Shown one piece after another: positions 10,145-21,784 of a stretch of 64,000 nt of DNA. Each line of letters starts with the position of its first letter. The stretch's first letter is position 1. Origin of the DNA: Doryteuthis pealeii (Eukaryota; Mollusca; Cephalopoda; Myopsida; Loliginidae); assembly GCA_023376005.1 (NCBI GenBank), contig CM042142.1, positions 55,533,185 to 55,597,184 on the forward strand, in the 5' to 3' direction. The translations under genes were made by a program, and so were the position numbers. The notes beneath the pieces are model-generated. The model worked only from the letters and a program-made list of their open reading frames with translations. It was not told the DNA's origin and did not search any database.

Positions 10145-10345
10145 GACAAAACATTAAAAGTCATAATATTTTGATCTTTTGGACTGTTTTCCTCATTTTT
10201 ACTGTGGTATAGTAAAAGCACAACGTTTCGGCTGCTGTATTCTCCAGCCTTCTTGAGATATTCCCTGTGTATCTAAGCATAGCAATGACCCAACTGGAAA
10301 ATCATTTTAAATAGTTTGACTGTTGATCAAGGTGATCTTCAAAGT
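10145..10345 (-). mobile_element. Repeat with hammerhead-like motif
   Basis: On the minus strand this matches 20025-20215 over about 190 bp. The shared parts are ttgatcaacag, gctatgctt, gatacacagg and the acgttgtg region. The motif is CTCAAGA, one extra base, a GGCT...AGCC stem, then GAAACG (TTTC at 10226-10229 on the plus strand). The CTGANGA core has G changed to C, so it is probably inactive. The host element is unidentified; Penelope-like origin is one possibility. Confidence 0.55.
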
Positions 10346-10419
10346 TTTTCAATGTTTGATCAATTAGTGTTACGTACTGGGATTTTCACAGTACCAAATC
10401 TATATAACGTTGTATACCT

Positions 10420-10908
10420 TTTTTTATTTCTTACTCTGGTCGTATTTTCTTCTGGCCGGCTTTGGTTCTATCTTCTAACATCTTGGTCTGGTATATCTTC
10501 TAAGGTCTTGTCTGGTCTTCCATTGGGGACTTTGGGTCTGGTTTCTATTAGGGATCACTCCTTATCAGAAGCCCTGTGTCATTGTTAGTTTTTAGGTAAT
10601 AAACACAAGACTTCGATTTATGTTGATGTTACTTTATTTGTAAATCCCCAACCAGACATTCTGCACAGATGAGACTTACATGTTACTAGCTCGGCTTCTA
10701 ACTTCTAACTGACTGAGTTACTTAGTATCCTTAAACCGGAACAGGGCCTTCTATGGGGGTTCCGGTTCTCACGATTTATCCCCGGAAAGCAAGGTCAGAG
10801 TGAGATCAAGCACTGACACTCACTCTCAAGGCCATCAGCTGCACTAATCGCCATAAAGATTTCTACAATACCTTAAAAATGTATTAGGGATCCAATAATT
10901 ATGTAACA
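10420..10908 (-). mobile_element. Small LTR element (TGTTA family)
   Basis: The LTR runs 10583-10908 on the minus strand, from tgttacataattattgg to ctaaca. Its internal leader (10582 to about 10420) matches the copy at 6450-6764, including atgacacagggc, cagacccaaagtcccc and aaaggtatacaac. The middle of the LTR differs completely from the 6765-7055 copy, so it is a related but separate subfamily. No coding region is seen. Confidence 0.7.
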
Positions 10909-10909
10909 T

Positions 10910-11462
10910 TAGTTTGCATAACAGAATATTTTGTTTACCCTAAAACTCATCTACAATGTCCTTCTGAGTGACACATCTCATCCACTTTTTCTACCAGTCT
11001 GTGAGTTAGTTCTCTCCCCAGCACATGTGGCCATTACTAATGTGTGGTGGTGTGGGTTGTTGATGGACATTGTAGTGAGAATTCTAAGGGGCCATTTTTC
11101 AGATCAGGGAATGAAAAACTACCAGGATGGTTATGGCTCCCTGATCCCAAAGCGTGAATCTCACACGTCACATGATTTAGTTAGTTTAGATTTTAGTTTT
11201 CAACCTGACGTTGAGCAGAGAGGATGCCTATCTCTCTGCTGAGGTTGTTAACTCCCTGCGCGGAAGAACATAGGCAAGAAAAATAAATCTTGATCAAGAA
11301 AATAAGAGTCTTGTGAGTTGATTAATTGCATGACTAAAGACTAGCCCTTAAAAGAAGCCCTTAGAAGAGACTAGACAACATGATGGTCAGAGAAGAAGAA
11401 AAGGAACAACCACACTAGACGTAGCAGGAAGAAATGAATAACAAGTAAGTCTTAACTCTATA

Positions 11463-11496
<34 letters not shown>

Positions 11497-11740
11497 TCTC
11501 ACCCGAGTCTTCTCTCTCAATTACATACTCGGCAATGTTATAAGAGGTATACAACACTTGTATGGGACATTTTGTTTACTACATAACTGATATGGAACAT
11601 TATGTTTAACCTACAACTCCTCTACAATCATCTTCTGTCTTTCTAAGTGACATGTGTTTAATCCAACTCCTCTACCAGTCTGGGTGTTGGTTCCATTCTC
11701 TAGCGCATGAGGCCTGTTAGAGTATTTTGGGGTATAAGGT
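10910..11740 (+). repeat. Degenerate duplicated segment with LTR-like leader
   Basis: Segments at 10922-11045 and 11560-11715 share attttgtttac, ctacaa, agtgacac and ctaccagtctg, so they are diverged copies. Between them, 11275-11450 has aataaatc, gagtcttgtgagttg and a purine-rich stretch resembling the leader of the TGTTA-LTR family. A (TC)n run sits at 11465-11500. Open frames here are unremarkable. Confidence 0.4.
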
Positions 11741-11904
11741 GTGCTAAAGACTGCAACTTATATTTATAGACTGTTCCAAAAGAGTGGTGGCTGGATTTAC
11801 CAATCAAAAATCCCCCAAACATGTATTTAATTTACTATTTAAAGGCATTGATAAATTGTCCTAAAATTACTCGCTGGAAGGACAGATCAACAGACAAGGA
11901 TTAT

Positions 11905-12090
11905 ACAACTTTCTACTTCAAGACAAGATCAACTCTAATACAACAACTTTCTACTTCAAGACAAGATCAACTCTAATACAACAACTTTCTATTTTCAAGA
12001 CAGGATCAACTCTGAGATCAACAGTTTTGAGGACAGATCAACAGACAAGGACTAAAACTGATACTACATCTTTCTACTTCAAGAAAAGAT
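11905..12090 (+). repeat. About 40-bp minisatellite
   Basis: Four to five imperfect units of acaactttctacttcaagac / aagatcaactctaatac. There is no coding signal. Confidence 0.8.
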
Positions 12091-12739
12091 CAAATTTATG
12101 TCACAAAGGATCTCCACTGTAAAACTGTTTTTAACTACAGACCTAAAATGGCCATACAAATCGTAACAAGGCCCTTATTTGTGTTTGATCGGTTTCTGGT
12201 ATGGAATATTTTGTTTACCCAACAAGTCCTCTTTTCAATAACACCCATTCTTCCTCACTCTGCAACCAATGACATTGGGGTAATTTCCAGATCATTGCAT
12301 CACACTGCTACCATCAATTATAACATTTGTGTTCAGACACATTGAACTGTCATATTACAAAACAAAAGACATCTATACATTAGCAAAAGTTAAACACATT
12401 TGTACTTATATATTTGAAGGAAAAAATGAATATAGCTGTTATTTGTTACTCAATGGGAATTACAGATTGTATGAGGACACCATCAAAATCTTCCTTGGTA
12501 ACAAAAATGTACAACGGTCATTCAAAAATTCTAAGCCTTATCCAGGAAGAAAAGCAACTTCTTATTGAATTAGAAAAACTAATCTATCTATCCATATATA
12601 AAGAACAGTTGGTATGTATGTATGTATGTATGTATGTAATGAAACTTGTGGCCTATGGAACGCTTGAAAAAACGGTTATTACTGGCATTACCAGCATTAC
12701 CCATAAACAAAATTGAATGTTTATAGGTCCTGCATATTG
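12091..12739. other. No recognisable feature
   Basis: AT-rich DNA with short open frames lacking motifs. A short (GTAT)n tract lies at about 12612-12638. Confidence 0.5.
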
Positions 12740-13430
12740 AATGTTTTTATTGTACTCCTCAGGAAACATGGACATTGTTTAGAAGACATTTGAAATTCTT
12801 GAACACTTTCATCAGAAATGTTTGAGATGCATTCTAAACATCACGTGGAATTCCAACACACCTAACACAGAAGTCCTGCAAGGCAGGATGCTCAAGCATT
12901 GAAATTCTTATCATAATGGCTCAAATGCATTGGAGGTCATGTTGTGCGTACGAGTAATGCTAGATTGCCAAAGCAACTCTTTTACGGTCAGCTGCATGAT
13001 GACAAAAGCCGCAGCATAAGCTAGGAAGAGGTATAAGGATTGCTTAAAAAACAACCTTGTAAAAATAAAATAGATCCTGACAACTGGGAAAAGTTGGCAC
13101 TGGAGAGAACTGACTGGAGAGTTCATGTGGATGATGGTTGTACCAGTTTTGAGAGTGAAAGAAGCGTGCATGAAAACCTAAAGTGTCAACTTCGAAAGGG
13201 TTACACCTGTCATATTGGAGAGAACATGGAGGGTTGGAAATGTCAGACATGTGGTCGAATTTTGCTTTCTAAGGCTGGATATGTCAATCATAGGAAATCT
13301 CACCTGGGTCAATCCATGCAAATTCCAGGAATAAACAATATGTCTTGTGCTATCTGTGGCAAGGTCTGTAAGTCGGCTTCTGGTCTTAAGAGACATTTGG
13401 TGGTGCATAAGCATAAAATTTCATCCCTGA
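12740..13430 (+). pseudogene. LINE ORF2 C-terminal region with two C2H2 fingers
   Basis: A broken reading frame gives SSETWTLFRRHLKFLEHF, LRCILNITWNSNTPNTEVL, RYKDCLKNNL and WEKLALERTDWRVHV. This is the known order of the C-terminal part of RTE/Jockey-like LINE proteins. It is followed by two fingers: WKCQTCGRILLSKAGYVNH-RKSH, and CAICGKVCKSASGLKR-HLVVH (C-x2-C-x12-H-x3-H in each). A 199-codon open frame from 13040 covers the end, but stops upstream show it is a relic. One finger is typical of the family; a second is unusual. Confidence 0.8.
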
Positions 13431-13556
13431 TGAGATTTCCTATGATTGACATATCCAGCCTTAGAAAGCAGAATTTGACCAAATGTCTGACATTTCCAAC
13501 TGTTCTCTCCAATATTACAGGTGTATCCCTTTCGATGTTGACGTTTGAGGTTTTCA
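13166..13556. repeat. Inverted duplication of the zinc-finger segment
   Basis: 13166-13307 (+) reappears as its reverse complement at 13430-13556, so both strands encode the KCQTCG...AGYVNHRKSH finger. The 122-bp spacer holds the second finger. A transcript would form a stem of about 130 bp with scattered mismatches. Confidence 0.85.
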
Positions 13557-13559
13557 ATA

Positions 13560-13920
13560 CATACATACAGAGGGTTGATTTCTTCTGGGGGTTCATTTCT
13601 TCTTTCCGAGCTGAGCAGTCTGTGCATTTATTGTTTTAAATAATTAACAAGACTTTGTTGTTTTCTTTATAGCTTTTATTAAAACAACTCAAGCCCTCTG
13701 GATCCATTCACCGGCCTTTTTGGCCACAACTAACTAAAAACACACTTCAACTAGTGCATTTTTTTTGGGGGGGGGGTAAGCAAAGACACCACATGTCAAT
13801 CATCAGCAGTAACTTTCAACTCAACTCTCCAATTCTAACAAACTCTGATTCAAAAATATCTAGCTACAGTACTTACATAACTCATAGGCTACCCATGAAT
13901 TATGTAAAAAATATGTATTT
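13560..13920. other. No recognisable feature
   Basis: AT-rich sequence with one short run of T8G10 near 13760. Nothing else seen. Confidence 0.5.
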
Positions 13921-13921
13921 G

Positions 13922-14150
13922 CATTAAATATCACCAGTTCTTGCTTTTTGTGCAAAAATTATGAAAATCTCATTTATATTCAAAGATATTTAAAAATTTT
14001 AATATATATAGAAATAGCATTAAAATTCTACTTAAAAATGTCCAGTATTTGTAAATCTCAAAAGTAAACAAATCAATACACCAGTTTTTTTTTTTGTTTT
14101 TTTTTTTCCTCTCCCTCTTTACCAAGATGACGCTGGACAGCTGCTTCTAG
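13922..14150 (+). repeat. Interspersed repeat, second copy at 38233
   Basis: Shares about 165 bp with 38233-38392 (ttgtgcaaaaattatga, tttatattcaaagat, agaaatagcatt, aattctacttaaaaa). Both are followed by actgcttctagttt-like sequence. The class is unknown. Confidence 0.7.
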
Positions 14151-14790
14151 TTTCATATAAAGGGATAGGTGTGAGACAAACCTAAAAATGAACAAAATAA
14201 AGACAGTCGTAAAGTATTTGGGTGATGCTAAGAATTTTTTGAACAGACCTCATATCATTGGGTCAGTAAGGATAACAGATCTCCCCCAAACTCTCACCCT
14301 ACTATCCGTAGCTTCAACTCCTGAGATTCATCTTCAAATTATCTTATTTGTCTGTTTGCAAACTAATCAAGAAAAAGAAAATGTCTCTAGCAGATTCCTG
14401 AAGTGAGAGACACCGGTCTGCGTCTGTAATAACTTGTCTAACAAATTAAAACAACTTCAGTGTAAAAGTAAGTCTTTGTTAATATCTAACTTCCTACTTC
14501 TTGACTTTGTCTCACAGACGAAAAGATTGTTTGCAAATTTGACCAGATTTCAGATCAATATCAAAGTAAAATGAGTTAATTTAAAAAAAAGGTATGTGCA
14601 ACAATAATTGTTCAGAAGTAATCGCCCATATGAAATGTGGAGTATAACACAATCAGACACAATTGTTGGACAATCAAAAGGTTGCAAAAGCTTAAATAAC
14701 CTCATTTTCTCATTTTCTCTCTATCACCTCGATTGGCTTCTTCATGATTACACAGAAATGCTGATAGACATTTAAGTATCCACAAAACTT
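14151..14790. other. No recognisable feature
   Basis: AT-rich unique-looking DNA. A 72-codon open frame at 14188 has no motif. Confidence 0.5.
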
Positions 14791-14794
14791 TTCA

Positions 14795-16560
14795 GTTTTG
14801 TTTGTTGTTTGTCTTTCAGTTTGTATTGTGTAGTGATTCTCTATTCTTCATTTCAAATTCTAAATGCATATAAAGGGGAATCAGTAAGTCCATAGCCTAA
14901 TACTTGGTTATCAGCTAAAATTCTAATGTGAAATTTTCACTGTATAATGTTGGCATTATAGTGGCGCTTGTGGCATAATGGTTATCATTGGAAGATAGGG
15001 AAGATTGGGCTTTTTAGCTTTGGTTGGGCAACTAGACTTTTTTAGGTTCTTTTTGTTTTTGTTTTTCAGTTTGTATTGTGTAGTGATTCTCTATTCTTCA
15101 TTTCAAATTTTAAATGCATATAAAGGGGAATCAGTAAGTCCATAGCCTAATACTTGGTTATCAGCTAAAATTTTTTGGGAAATTTTCACTGTATAATGTT
15201 GGCATTATAGTGGCAATGGTTATCATTGTAGGAAATGGGCTTGCCTATTCTTATTCTTATAGTAGGGAAGATTGGGCTCTTTGGCCTTGGCAGGGCAATT
15301 AGTCTAGGATAGGGAAATTTTTAAATTCAAAAGAGACGCTTGTGGCATAATGGTTATCATTGGAAGATGGGGAAGATTGGGCTTTGGTTGGGCAACTAGT
15401 CTTTTTTAGGGTTTTTTTTTGTTTGTTTTCTGTTTGTATTGTGTGGCGATTCTTATTCTTCATTTCAAATTTAAAAAATGGTGAATCACTAAGTCCATAG
15501 CCTGATACACTGTTATTGGCTGTATTTTGATCTGAGATTTTCACTGTATAATGCTGGCATCATAAGACGCTTGTGGCATAATGGTTATCATTGGAAGATA
15601 GGGAAGATTGGGCTCTTTAGCTTTGGTTGGGCAACTAGTCTTTTTTAGGGTTTTTTTTTTTTGTTTGTTTTTCTGTTTGTATTGTGTGGTGATTTGTATT
15701 GTTCATTTCAAATTTAAAATGCCTACAAATTTGAATCAGTAAGTCTATAGTCTGATACATTGTTATCAGCTGTATTTTGATCTGAGATTTTCACTGTATA
15801 ATGTTGGCACTGTAGAGGCACTTGTGGTGTAATGGTTATCATTGCCGGAAATTGTCTTGGCTATTTTTATTCTTCGTTTTAAATTTCAAATGCCTACAAA
15901 GGTGAATCAGTAAGTCCATAGCCTAATACTTTGTTAACAACTTAAATTTTGTGGTGAAATTTTCACTGTATAATTTTGGCACCATAGAGGTGCTTGTCGC
16001 GTAATGGTTACAATTGTAGCAAATGGACTTAGTGGCCCAAGTTCAAATCCTGAAGGAAGCTGTTAGCATTTCCCTCTACACTAATACCTTTTTCTCAATC
16101 TATTTGCTCAATCTATTTCCCCTTCTGCTATGGGAATATAGTAGGGAAGATTGTGCTGTTTAGCCATGATAGGGCAACTAGTCTTACAGTTTTGTTTGTT
16201 GTTTGTTTTTCAGCTTGTATTACGTGGCAATTCTTATTCTTCATTTTGAATTTTAAATGCCTACAAAGGTGAATCAGTTAGTCCATAGCCTAATACACTG
16301 TTATCAGCTAAAATTTTAATCTGAAATTGTTCACTCTATAATGTTGGCACTATAGTGGCACTTGTAGCGTAATGGTTATCATTGTAGGAAATGAACTTGC
16401 CTATTCTTATTCTTATAGTAGGGAAGATTGGGCTCTTTGGCCTTGGCAGGGCAATTAGTCTAGGATAGGGAAATTTTTAAATTCAAACCAGCTGTGCTTC
16501 ACTTTAAAAAGTAACTTTATGTTGCATCCTTCCCATAGCTGAGGGGTGGCTGTGTGAATA
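14795..16560 (+). repeat. Tandem array of SINE-B-derived units
   Basis: Seven tRNA-Gln-like A-box blocks (gcataatggttatcattg and variants) occur near 14963, 15200, 15331, 15567, 15817, 15989 and 16354. They are joined by a repeated linker (cagtttgtattgtgtag, aatgcctacaaaggtgaatc, ttttcactgtataatg). Spacing varies from about 120 to 365 bp. Most units lack the SINE body. This looks like satellite-style amplification of a SINE head plus flank. Confidence 0.8.
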
Positions 16561-16845
16561 CAAACATTGATGATAGAATTATGCTAATTATTTAAATGTT
16601 CATGACTGAGGGCTCATGGTAATATATTGATCATAAAATTATACTAATTATCTAAATTGTATTGTAAAAAATATATTGAATTAAATCTTAGATAATTCTA
16701 ACCATTTTATCTTGAACTTGACATGATTAGATTTTCAAAAATGAATTTCAAGTTTTGTTCCTCTCTCTCTCTCTCTCTCTCTTTTAATAATGCTAAGACG
16801 AAAGTGCAATTGATGAATAAGAATTGAAATATGTTGACAAGAAAA

Positions 16846-17098
16846 GGTACACATGGTGTAACGGTTACCAATGTAGGAAGTGTCTTTAGTGAGACAAGTT
16901 CAAATCCTGGATGAAGCTGTATTCCACTTTGTGATAACACTCTTTGGAAAAGGCATGAATCCATCTCTTCTCACCCCCCAACCCAGCTATGAGTATTTAG
17001 TAGGGTAGACTGGGCATTTTAGACATAGTATGGCAACCAGTCTAGGAGAAGGAAAACTCTGAATTCAAACCAACTGAACTCCTCTTCAAAAAATCTGC
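16846..17098 (+). mobile_element. SINE-B, nearly full length
   Basis: The head catggtgtaacggtta and B box caagttcaaatcctgg match Gln tRNA. The body contains agctatgagtatttagtagg and ggaaaactctgaattcaaacc. The 3' end is truncated near 17098. Confidence 0.85.
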
Positions 17099-17219
17099 CA
17101 GCCTTCTAAAAACCAATCACATGTCTATGTGTAAGATTTACATACTAAATGGAACCCCTGGTTCCACTATCCACTGAAAAATTACATAGCATCTGAATCA
17201 GTGATGTAGTATCTTCAAA

Positions 17220-17320
17220 GAGGAGGGGGTGAGAGATAGCAAGACAGGGGGGTAGGGAGAGACAGACAGACAGAGAGGGAGGGATGCAGAGAGAGACAGA
17301 CAGACAGACAGACAGACTAA
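17220..17320. repeat. Purine-rich (GA/CAGA)n tract
   Basis: Imperfect gagaga and gacagaca repeats about 100 bp long. Confidence 0.8.
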
Positions 17321-17691
17321 ACCTGAAATCCACCAATTAATATTTGATATGCCCTCAAAATTTTTGCTCAGCAGTAAACCCCACCCCAGCCATCTTTGTC
17401 CACAACTTCACCCTCCAAAGTTTTAGTTATCCATGGTCAACCCCAGGCATTTCCTAATTATTGCTTAATAATAGTTCCAAAGACCAAGAAGTAACGATGC
17501 TGATAATTCGGATATGGTAAAAAGAAAGCTTCCTTTAAATCAAAAGGTGAAAGTTCTCTAAGGAAAGAAAACAAAAATCATATGCAGAGGTTTCTAAAGT
17601 CTTTTCTCTGTCACTTAACTTTTATTTGTATAACTCTTCTGTTTTATAATTAGTTATCATTATCAATTTCTTATTTTGACTATTATATAAA

Positions 17692-18480
17692 CTAGCAAGA
17701 ATATGCGCCCTCTGGGCATAAGTATTCAATTTTTAATGTAATGAATTATATTAAATTAGAAAAACTAACAAACTTAAATAAGAATGCATATAAAAAGATT
17801 ATACTTATTTTAATTATATTTTAATTGGTTTCTATATAAAACCATTCATGGGATTGATTTTAATATGTTGGAGAATAAAACAATAATATTAGAGATCAAT
17901 AACAACAAGTAATTATTTATTAAACCCGGTTTTGTAAAAACCAGTATGCAAAATAATCACATCATATATTATGTAAACTTTTATTTCTTAGAGATGATAT
18001 ATGACACATTGCAGTTAAAAAATTGCATTGTATATTTAATAACAGTTTTAAAAAATAATTGGACAAAAAGTCCATGTCCAATTATGCATTATACGTACAT
18101 TGTGAACTGGATCCCTACTTTATGGCCATCTCACCTGGTCACATTTTTAAAGTCAAATTTTCTTAAGAATGAAAAATTTCCAAAAATTAATCACATCATA
18201 TATTATGTAAACCTTTATTTCTTATTGGATATATAAGAGATATTGCAGGATTTTAAACGCACTAATAACATGGGCTGTTTTGAGACAAATCTAATTCAGA
18301 TTTTTATAGACATCATTAATAAATAAGATTTATTCTATGTATTAATTAATTAATGATGATTTTGACTATAAATTAAATACTCATTGATAAACTTATGCAA
18401 TTCCTGAGGGTATTATGATATGAGCCGTGCTATAGTTTCAGTTACAGAGAGAAAGACACTGATTCTCCATTATGATAAGA
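17692..18480 (-). mobile_element. Helitron, non-autonomous, full length
   Basis: On the minus strand it starts A|TC (18480) in tcttatcataatggag and ends CTAG|T at 17692. A hairpin built on gcccagagggc precedes the terminus. The same ends occur at 39355-39990 (+). No Rep/Hel gene is present. The internal 18022-18180 segment is also found outside at 19349-19509, suggesting capture. The host A|T junction is intact on both sides. Confidence 0.8.
18022..18180 (+). repeat. 160-bp repeat inside Helitron
   Basis: Matches 19349-19509 almost exactly (caattatgcattata, gaactggatccctac, ttatggccatctcacctgg). It is bracketed by duplicated aatcacatcatatattatg at 17956 and 18190. Confidence 0.75.
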
Positions 18481-18899
18481 TAATTCTTCTATTTCATCAT
18501 GAGAGATCATTATCAATCTCTTATTTCACCTATTATATAAATTTGATATAGGTAAGTATATATTTACACAACCCTTCCTCCACTAACAATACGTAACACA
18601 AGGTCAATTTTTAGGCAGAATACTAAACCAGTAACCTAATCAAGGCTAAAGAAACCAGTCTGCCCTACTATTTACCCATAGCTGAATAAAGAATAGATTG
18701 ATTCATGCCTTTACCAAAAGCATTCATTCAAAGTCTATATATCTACCCAACCCCTCCTCCTCTAACAAAATGAGCCACATGGTCAATTTTTAAACAGAGT
18801 AAAGTCAGTTTGAATTCATTTTTCCTTCTACTAGACCAGTTGCCTAACCAAGGCTAAAGAACCCAGTCTTCTCTACAAGGAGAACAGATAGATTTAATT
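18464..18899. repeat. Second copy of the 436-bp SINE-B module
   Basis: Almost identical to 2211-2646, including the two antisense SINE-B halves. Its first 17 bp are the Helitron 5' end (17692-18480), so the module seems to have been copied with a Helitron terminus attached. Confidence 0.75.
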
Positions 18900-19348
18900 T
18901 AAAAAGTGAACTCCATTTGAGCTGAAGAAAATTAAAATGCCAATACCTTGGTTTAAACAAGCTTCAAAAGAACAAGCCACCTATGAAAAGTAAAAATGAA
19001 ATAAACAAAAGACAGAAAAAAAAAATTGGGACCCAGACCATATTAGTCTCAATTGCACCCCCTTAAAAATCAAATTGCTACCCTGTGGAATGTACGCCCC
19101 ACATTGAGGACCACTGATATAGTCTAAGCCCCACTGATAGGGCTACAGTTTCTTCGTTTGATATTTAAATATCCATCTTATCATTATTTCCTGGCTAAGT
19201 CCTAAGATTTTGACATCATGACTAAAATTTTCATAAAATTAAAAAATCGAGAAAGAAATGAACACAGTAGGCTTAGATATAATGAAAAAAAACTGTTTAG
19301 CAACGAAATTGAGAATGGACATAAAAACAGGGTCCAATTTACATTAGA

Positions 19349-19630
19349 ATTGCATTGTATATTTAATAACTGTTTTAAAAAAATAATTGGACAAAAAGTC
19401 TGTGTCCAATTATGCATTATACATACATTGTGAACTGGATCCCTACTTTATGGCCATCTCACCTGGTCACATTTTTAAAGTCAAATTTTCTTAAAAATGA
19501 AAAATTAAAAAAAAAAGATCAGACACAAAGCCAGTGTCTAAGAATGTATCATAAGTATATTGTATACTGGATCCCCACATTATGGTCATCTCACGTGGTC
19601 ATATTTCTGAAGTTAAATTTTCAACTTGTA
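19349..19630 (+). repeat. Two further copies of the 160-bp repeat
   Basis: Copy 19349-19509 is near-identical to 18022-18180. Copy 19515-19630 is diverged (ccccacattatggtcatc). Open frames across them are not conserved. Confidence 0.7.
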
Positions 19631-20024
19631 TATGATCACAGATGGAAAATTCAGGTGATGGTATCTATGCCTATCATTTATGTCTCTTTAATTTCACATA
19701 ATATAAGGATCCATTTAATTTCAAGTTATCTTCAGATGGTATCAAGACTACTTATTATAAGCCAGAATCTTTGAAAGCAAAATTAAAATCCCTTTTTTCC
19801 CATAATTAGCGCAAAATGATTGCTGCAATAGCCATTATAGGTAACCTTTGATGAACTTTCTCGTGATGATGGCCAACCCTTAAAAGTAAGAAGGTAATTA
19901 CCAATATCGGCCATTATGTAACAGAACATGTCATGATAACAATGTTTGGAAATAGCCTAACATATAAATAAAGCCTCTTAGAATAATGCAAATGATGTCA
20001 TTATTTAAATAATATCTTCAAAAG

Positions 20025-20215
20025 TTCTTCAACGCCTTGTTTGATCAACAGCCAAACTGTTCAAAATGATTTTCCCAGGTTGGGTCTTTGCTATGCTTGG
20101 ATACACAGGAAACACTTGAGGAAGACCGGAGGATACAGAGATCAAAACGTTGTGATTTTACATACCATAATAAAGATGAGGACAACAGTCCGATAAGTCA
20201 AAATTATACAATGCA
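20025..20215 (+). mobile_element. Repeat with hammerhead-like motif
   Basis: Homologous to the minus strand of 10145-10345. The motif reads TTGAGGA (20116-20122), an extra A, GACC...GATC, then AAAACG. Two core positions differ from consensus (C3 to T, first G of GAAA to A), so it is likely inactive. Confidence 0.55.
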
Positions 20216-20361
20216 AATGTAGTTATTTATTTATTGAGTTTTTTTAAAATTCTCAGAGTGAATTTTTTGTGATAGTATAACTCACCTAGAGCAAAACAAT
20301 TAAATGAAAAGAATAAAAAGGTAAAAAAAATGCCTCCTTATAAATTATCTCTTTATAACTA

Positions 20362-21130
20362 CTAGCAAAAATATGTGCCCCTAGGCGCAAGTAATTAAGT
20401 TTTACTGTAATAAAATACTATATTAAATTAGAAAGACTAATGAAACTAAATAAGAATGAATGTAAAAATATTACACTTATTTTAATGTTATTTTAATTGA
20501 TTTCTATATAAAATTATAAATAGGATTGCTTTTAATACGTTTGAGAATGATATGATAGTATTAGAAATCAGTACAAATGTGATAAAATACTATATTAGAT
20601 TAGAAAGACTAATGAAACTAAATAAGAATGAATGTAAAAATATTACATTTAATGTTATTTTAATTGATTTCTATATAAGATTATAAATAGGATTGCTTTT
20701 AATACGTATGAGAATAACATGATAGTATTAGAAATCAGTAACAGCAAATAATTATTAAATCTGATTTTGTTAAAATCATGATGCAAATTATTCCCACCAT
20801 ATACTCTGTAAATCTTTACTTAGAGATATATAACACATATTTCAAAATTTTAAATGCTTTAATAATTTGGGCAGTTTTGCTGCAAATGTAATTCAGATTT
20901 TCAAAGAGACATCATTAATAAATAAGATTTATTCTATGTATTAATGATTTTGACTATGAATTAGATACTCATTTTGAAAGAGATCATTGTTAATAAATAA
21001 GATGCTAATCAAGATTAAATAATGACTATTTCAAAATCATTGAGAATATAACTTAAATAATTAAAAGATTGTGATATCAGCAGTGACATAGTTTTGGTTA
21101 AAAACAACACCAAATCTCCATTATAATATG
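20362..21130 (-). mobile_element. Helitron, non-autonomous
   Basis: The 3' end on the minus strand is CTAG|T (20362-20365), preceded by a tgcgcctaggggcaca hairpin. The 5' end near 21130 keeps tataatggagatt but has lost the TC. An internal tandem duplication of about 180 bp spans 20382-20560 and 20578-20740. Confidence 0.75.
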
Positions 21131-21189
21131 TGGTGTGTTATCATTTCTTTTGTATTGATATGAGATTAAATAAAAAGTAAGTTAAATAC

Positions 21190-21312
21190 ACAAAATGGTC
21201 TATTGTCAATATCAGCCAGACAGCTTGACCAGGGAGATTGTTTTTGCATCTGAGGTGAAGTGCCACATCTACCATCAGCTTCTCACTTTACCCCACAGTT
21301 CAATGCTATGTG
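21190..21312 (-). mobile_element. SINE-A 3' fragment
   Basis: Contains the reverse SINE-A body (tatcagccagacagc, accagggagattg, gaagtgccacatc). The tRNA head is lost. Confidence 0.8.
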
Positions 21313-21522
21313 AAATGCATGTGTGTAAATATATAAGCATAGGAATAGTGAACCAATATAGTCAGAATATATCTATCCGAGTTTCACCATGCAGATCATC
21401 AGGACTATTCTACTTGGAATTAATTAAATTAAAACAAACGGAAATAATTAATTTAATAAATTCCATGCAGAATATTCTTGATGTTCTTCATGGGAAACCT
21501 GGGTAGACATATTCTGATTAAA

Positions 21523-21768
21523 GGGCGGGGTTAGCTCAGTTGGTATAGCGTTTGGCTAGAAACCACAAGGTTCCTAGTTCGATACCAGCCCTCGCCAACT
21601 CAGCGCATGAGTAGCACAGGGATCTGTACGGTAAAGTAAGGAGCTGATGGTTAGTGTGGCGCTCCACCTCAGACGCAAAACAATCTCCTTGGTCTAGCCC
21701 TAGTGAAAAGGGGATAGACTCCCTCGCTGATTGGCTGATACCGACTTTAGGTAACCCCAACAACTTTT
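21523..21768 (+). mobile_element. SINE-A, full length
   Basis: A well-preserved head gttagctcagttggtatagcg with B box agttcgataccag, then the full body to about 21768. It resembles Ile tRNA at the 5' end but has no functional anticodon arm. Confidence 0.9.
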
Positions 21769-21784
21769 CTTTTTTTATATGGCA

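Noticed and set aside
13040..13639. A 199-codon zinc-finger gene
   Set aside because: Upstream sequence in neighbouring frames is plainly the LINE ORF2 C-terminus, so the fingers belong to a dead LINE, not a host transcription factor.
14795..16560. A CRISPR-like array
   Set aside because: The regular spacing is only apparent; units are tRNA-like SINE heads in a eukaryotic context with no short identical repeats and unique spacers.
21523..21600. A genuine tRNA gene
   Set aside because: Good A and B boxes, but no foldable anticodon arm or acceptor pairing, and the unit continues as SINE-A in many copies.
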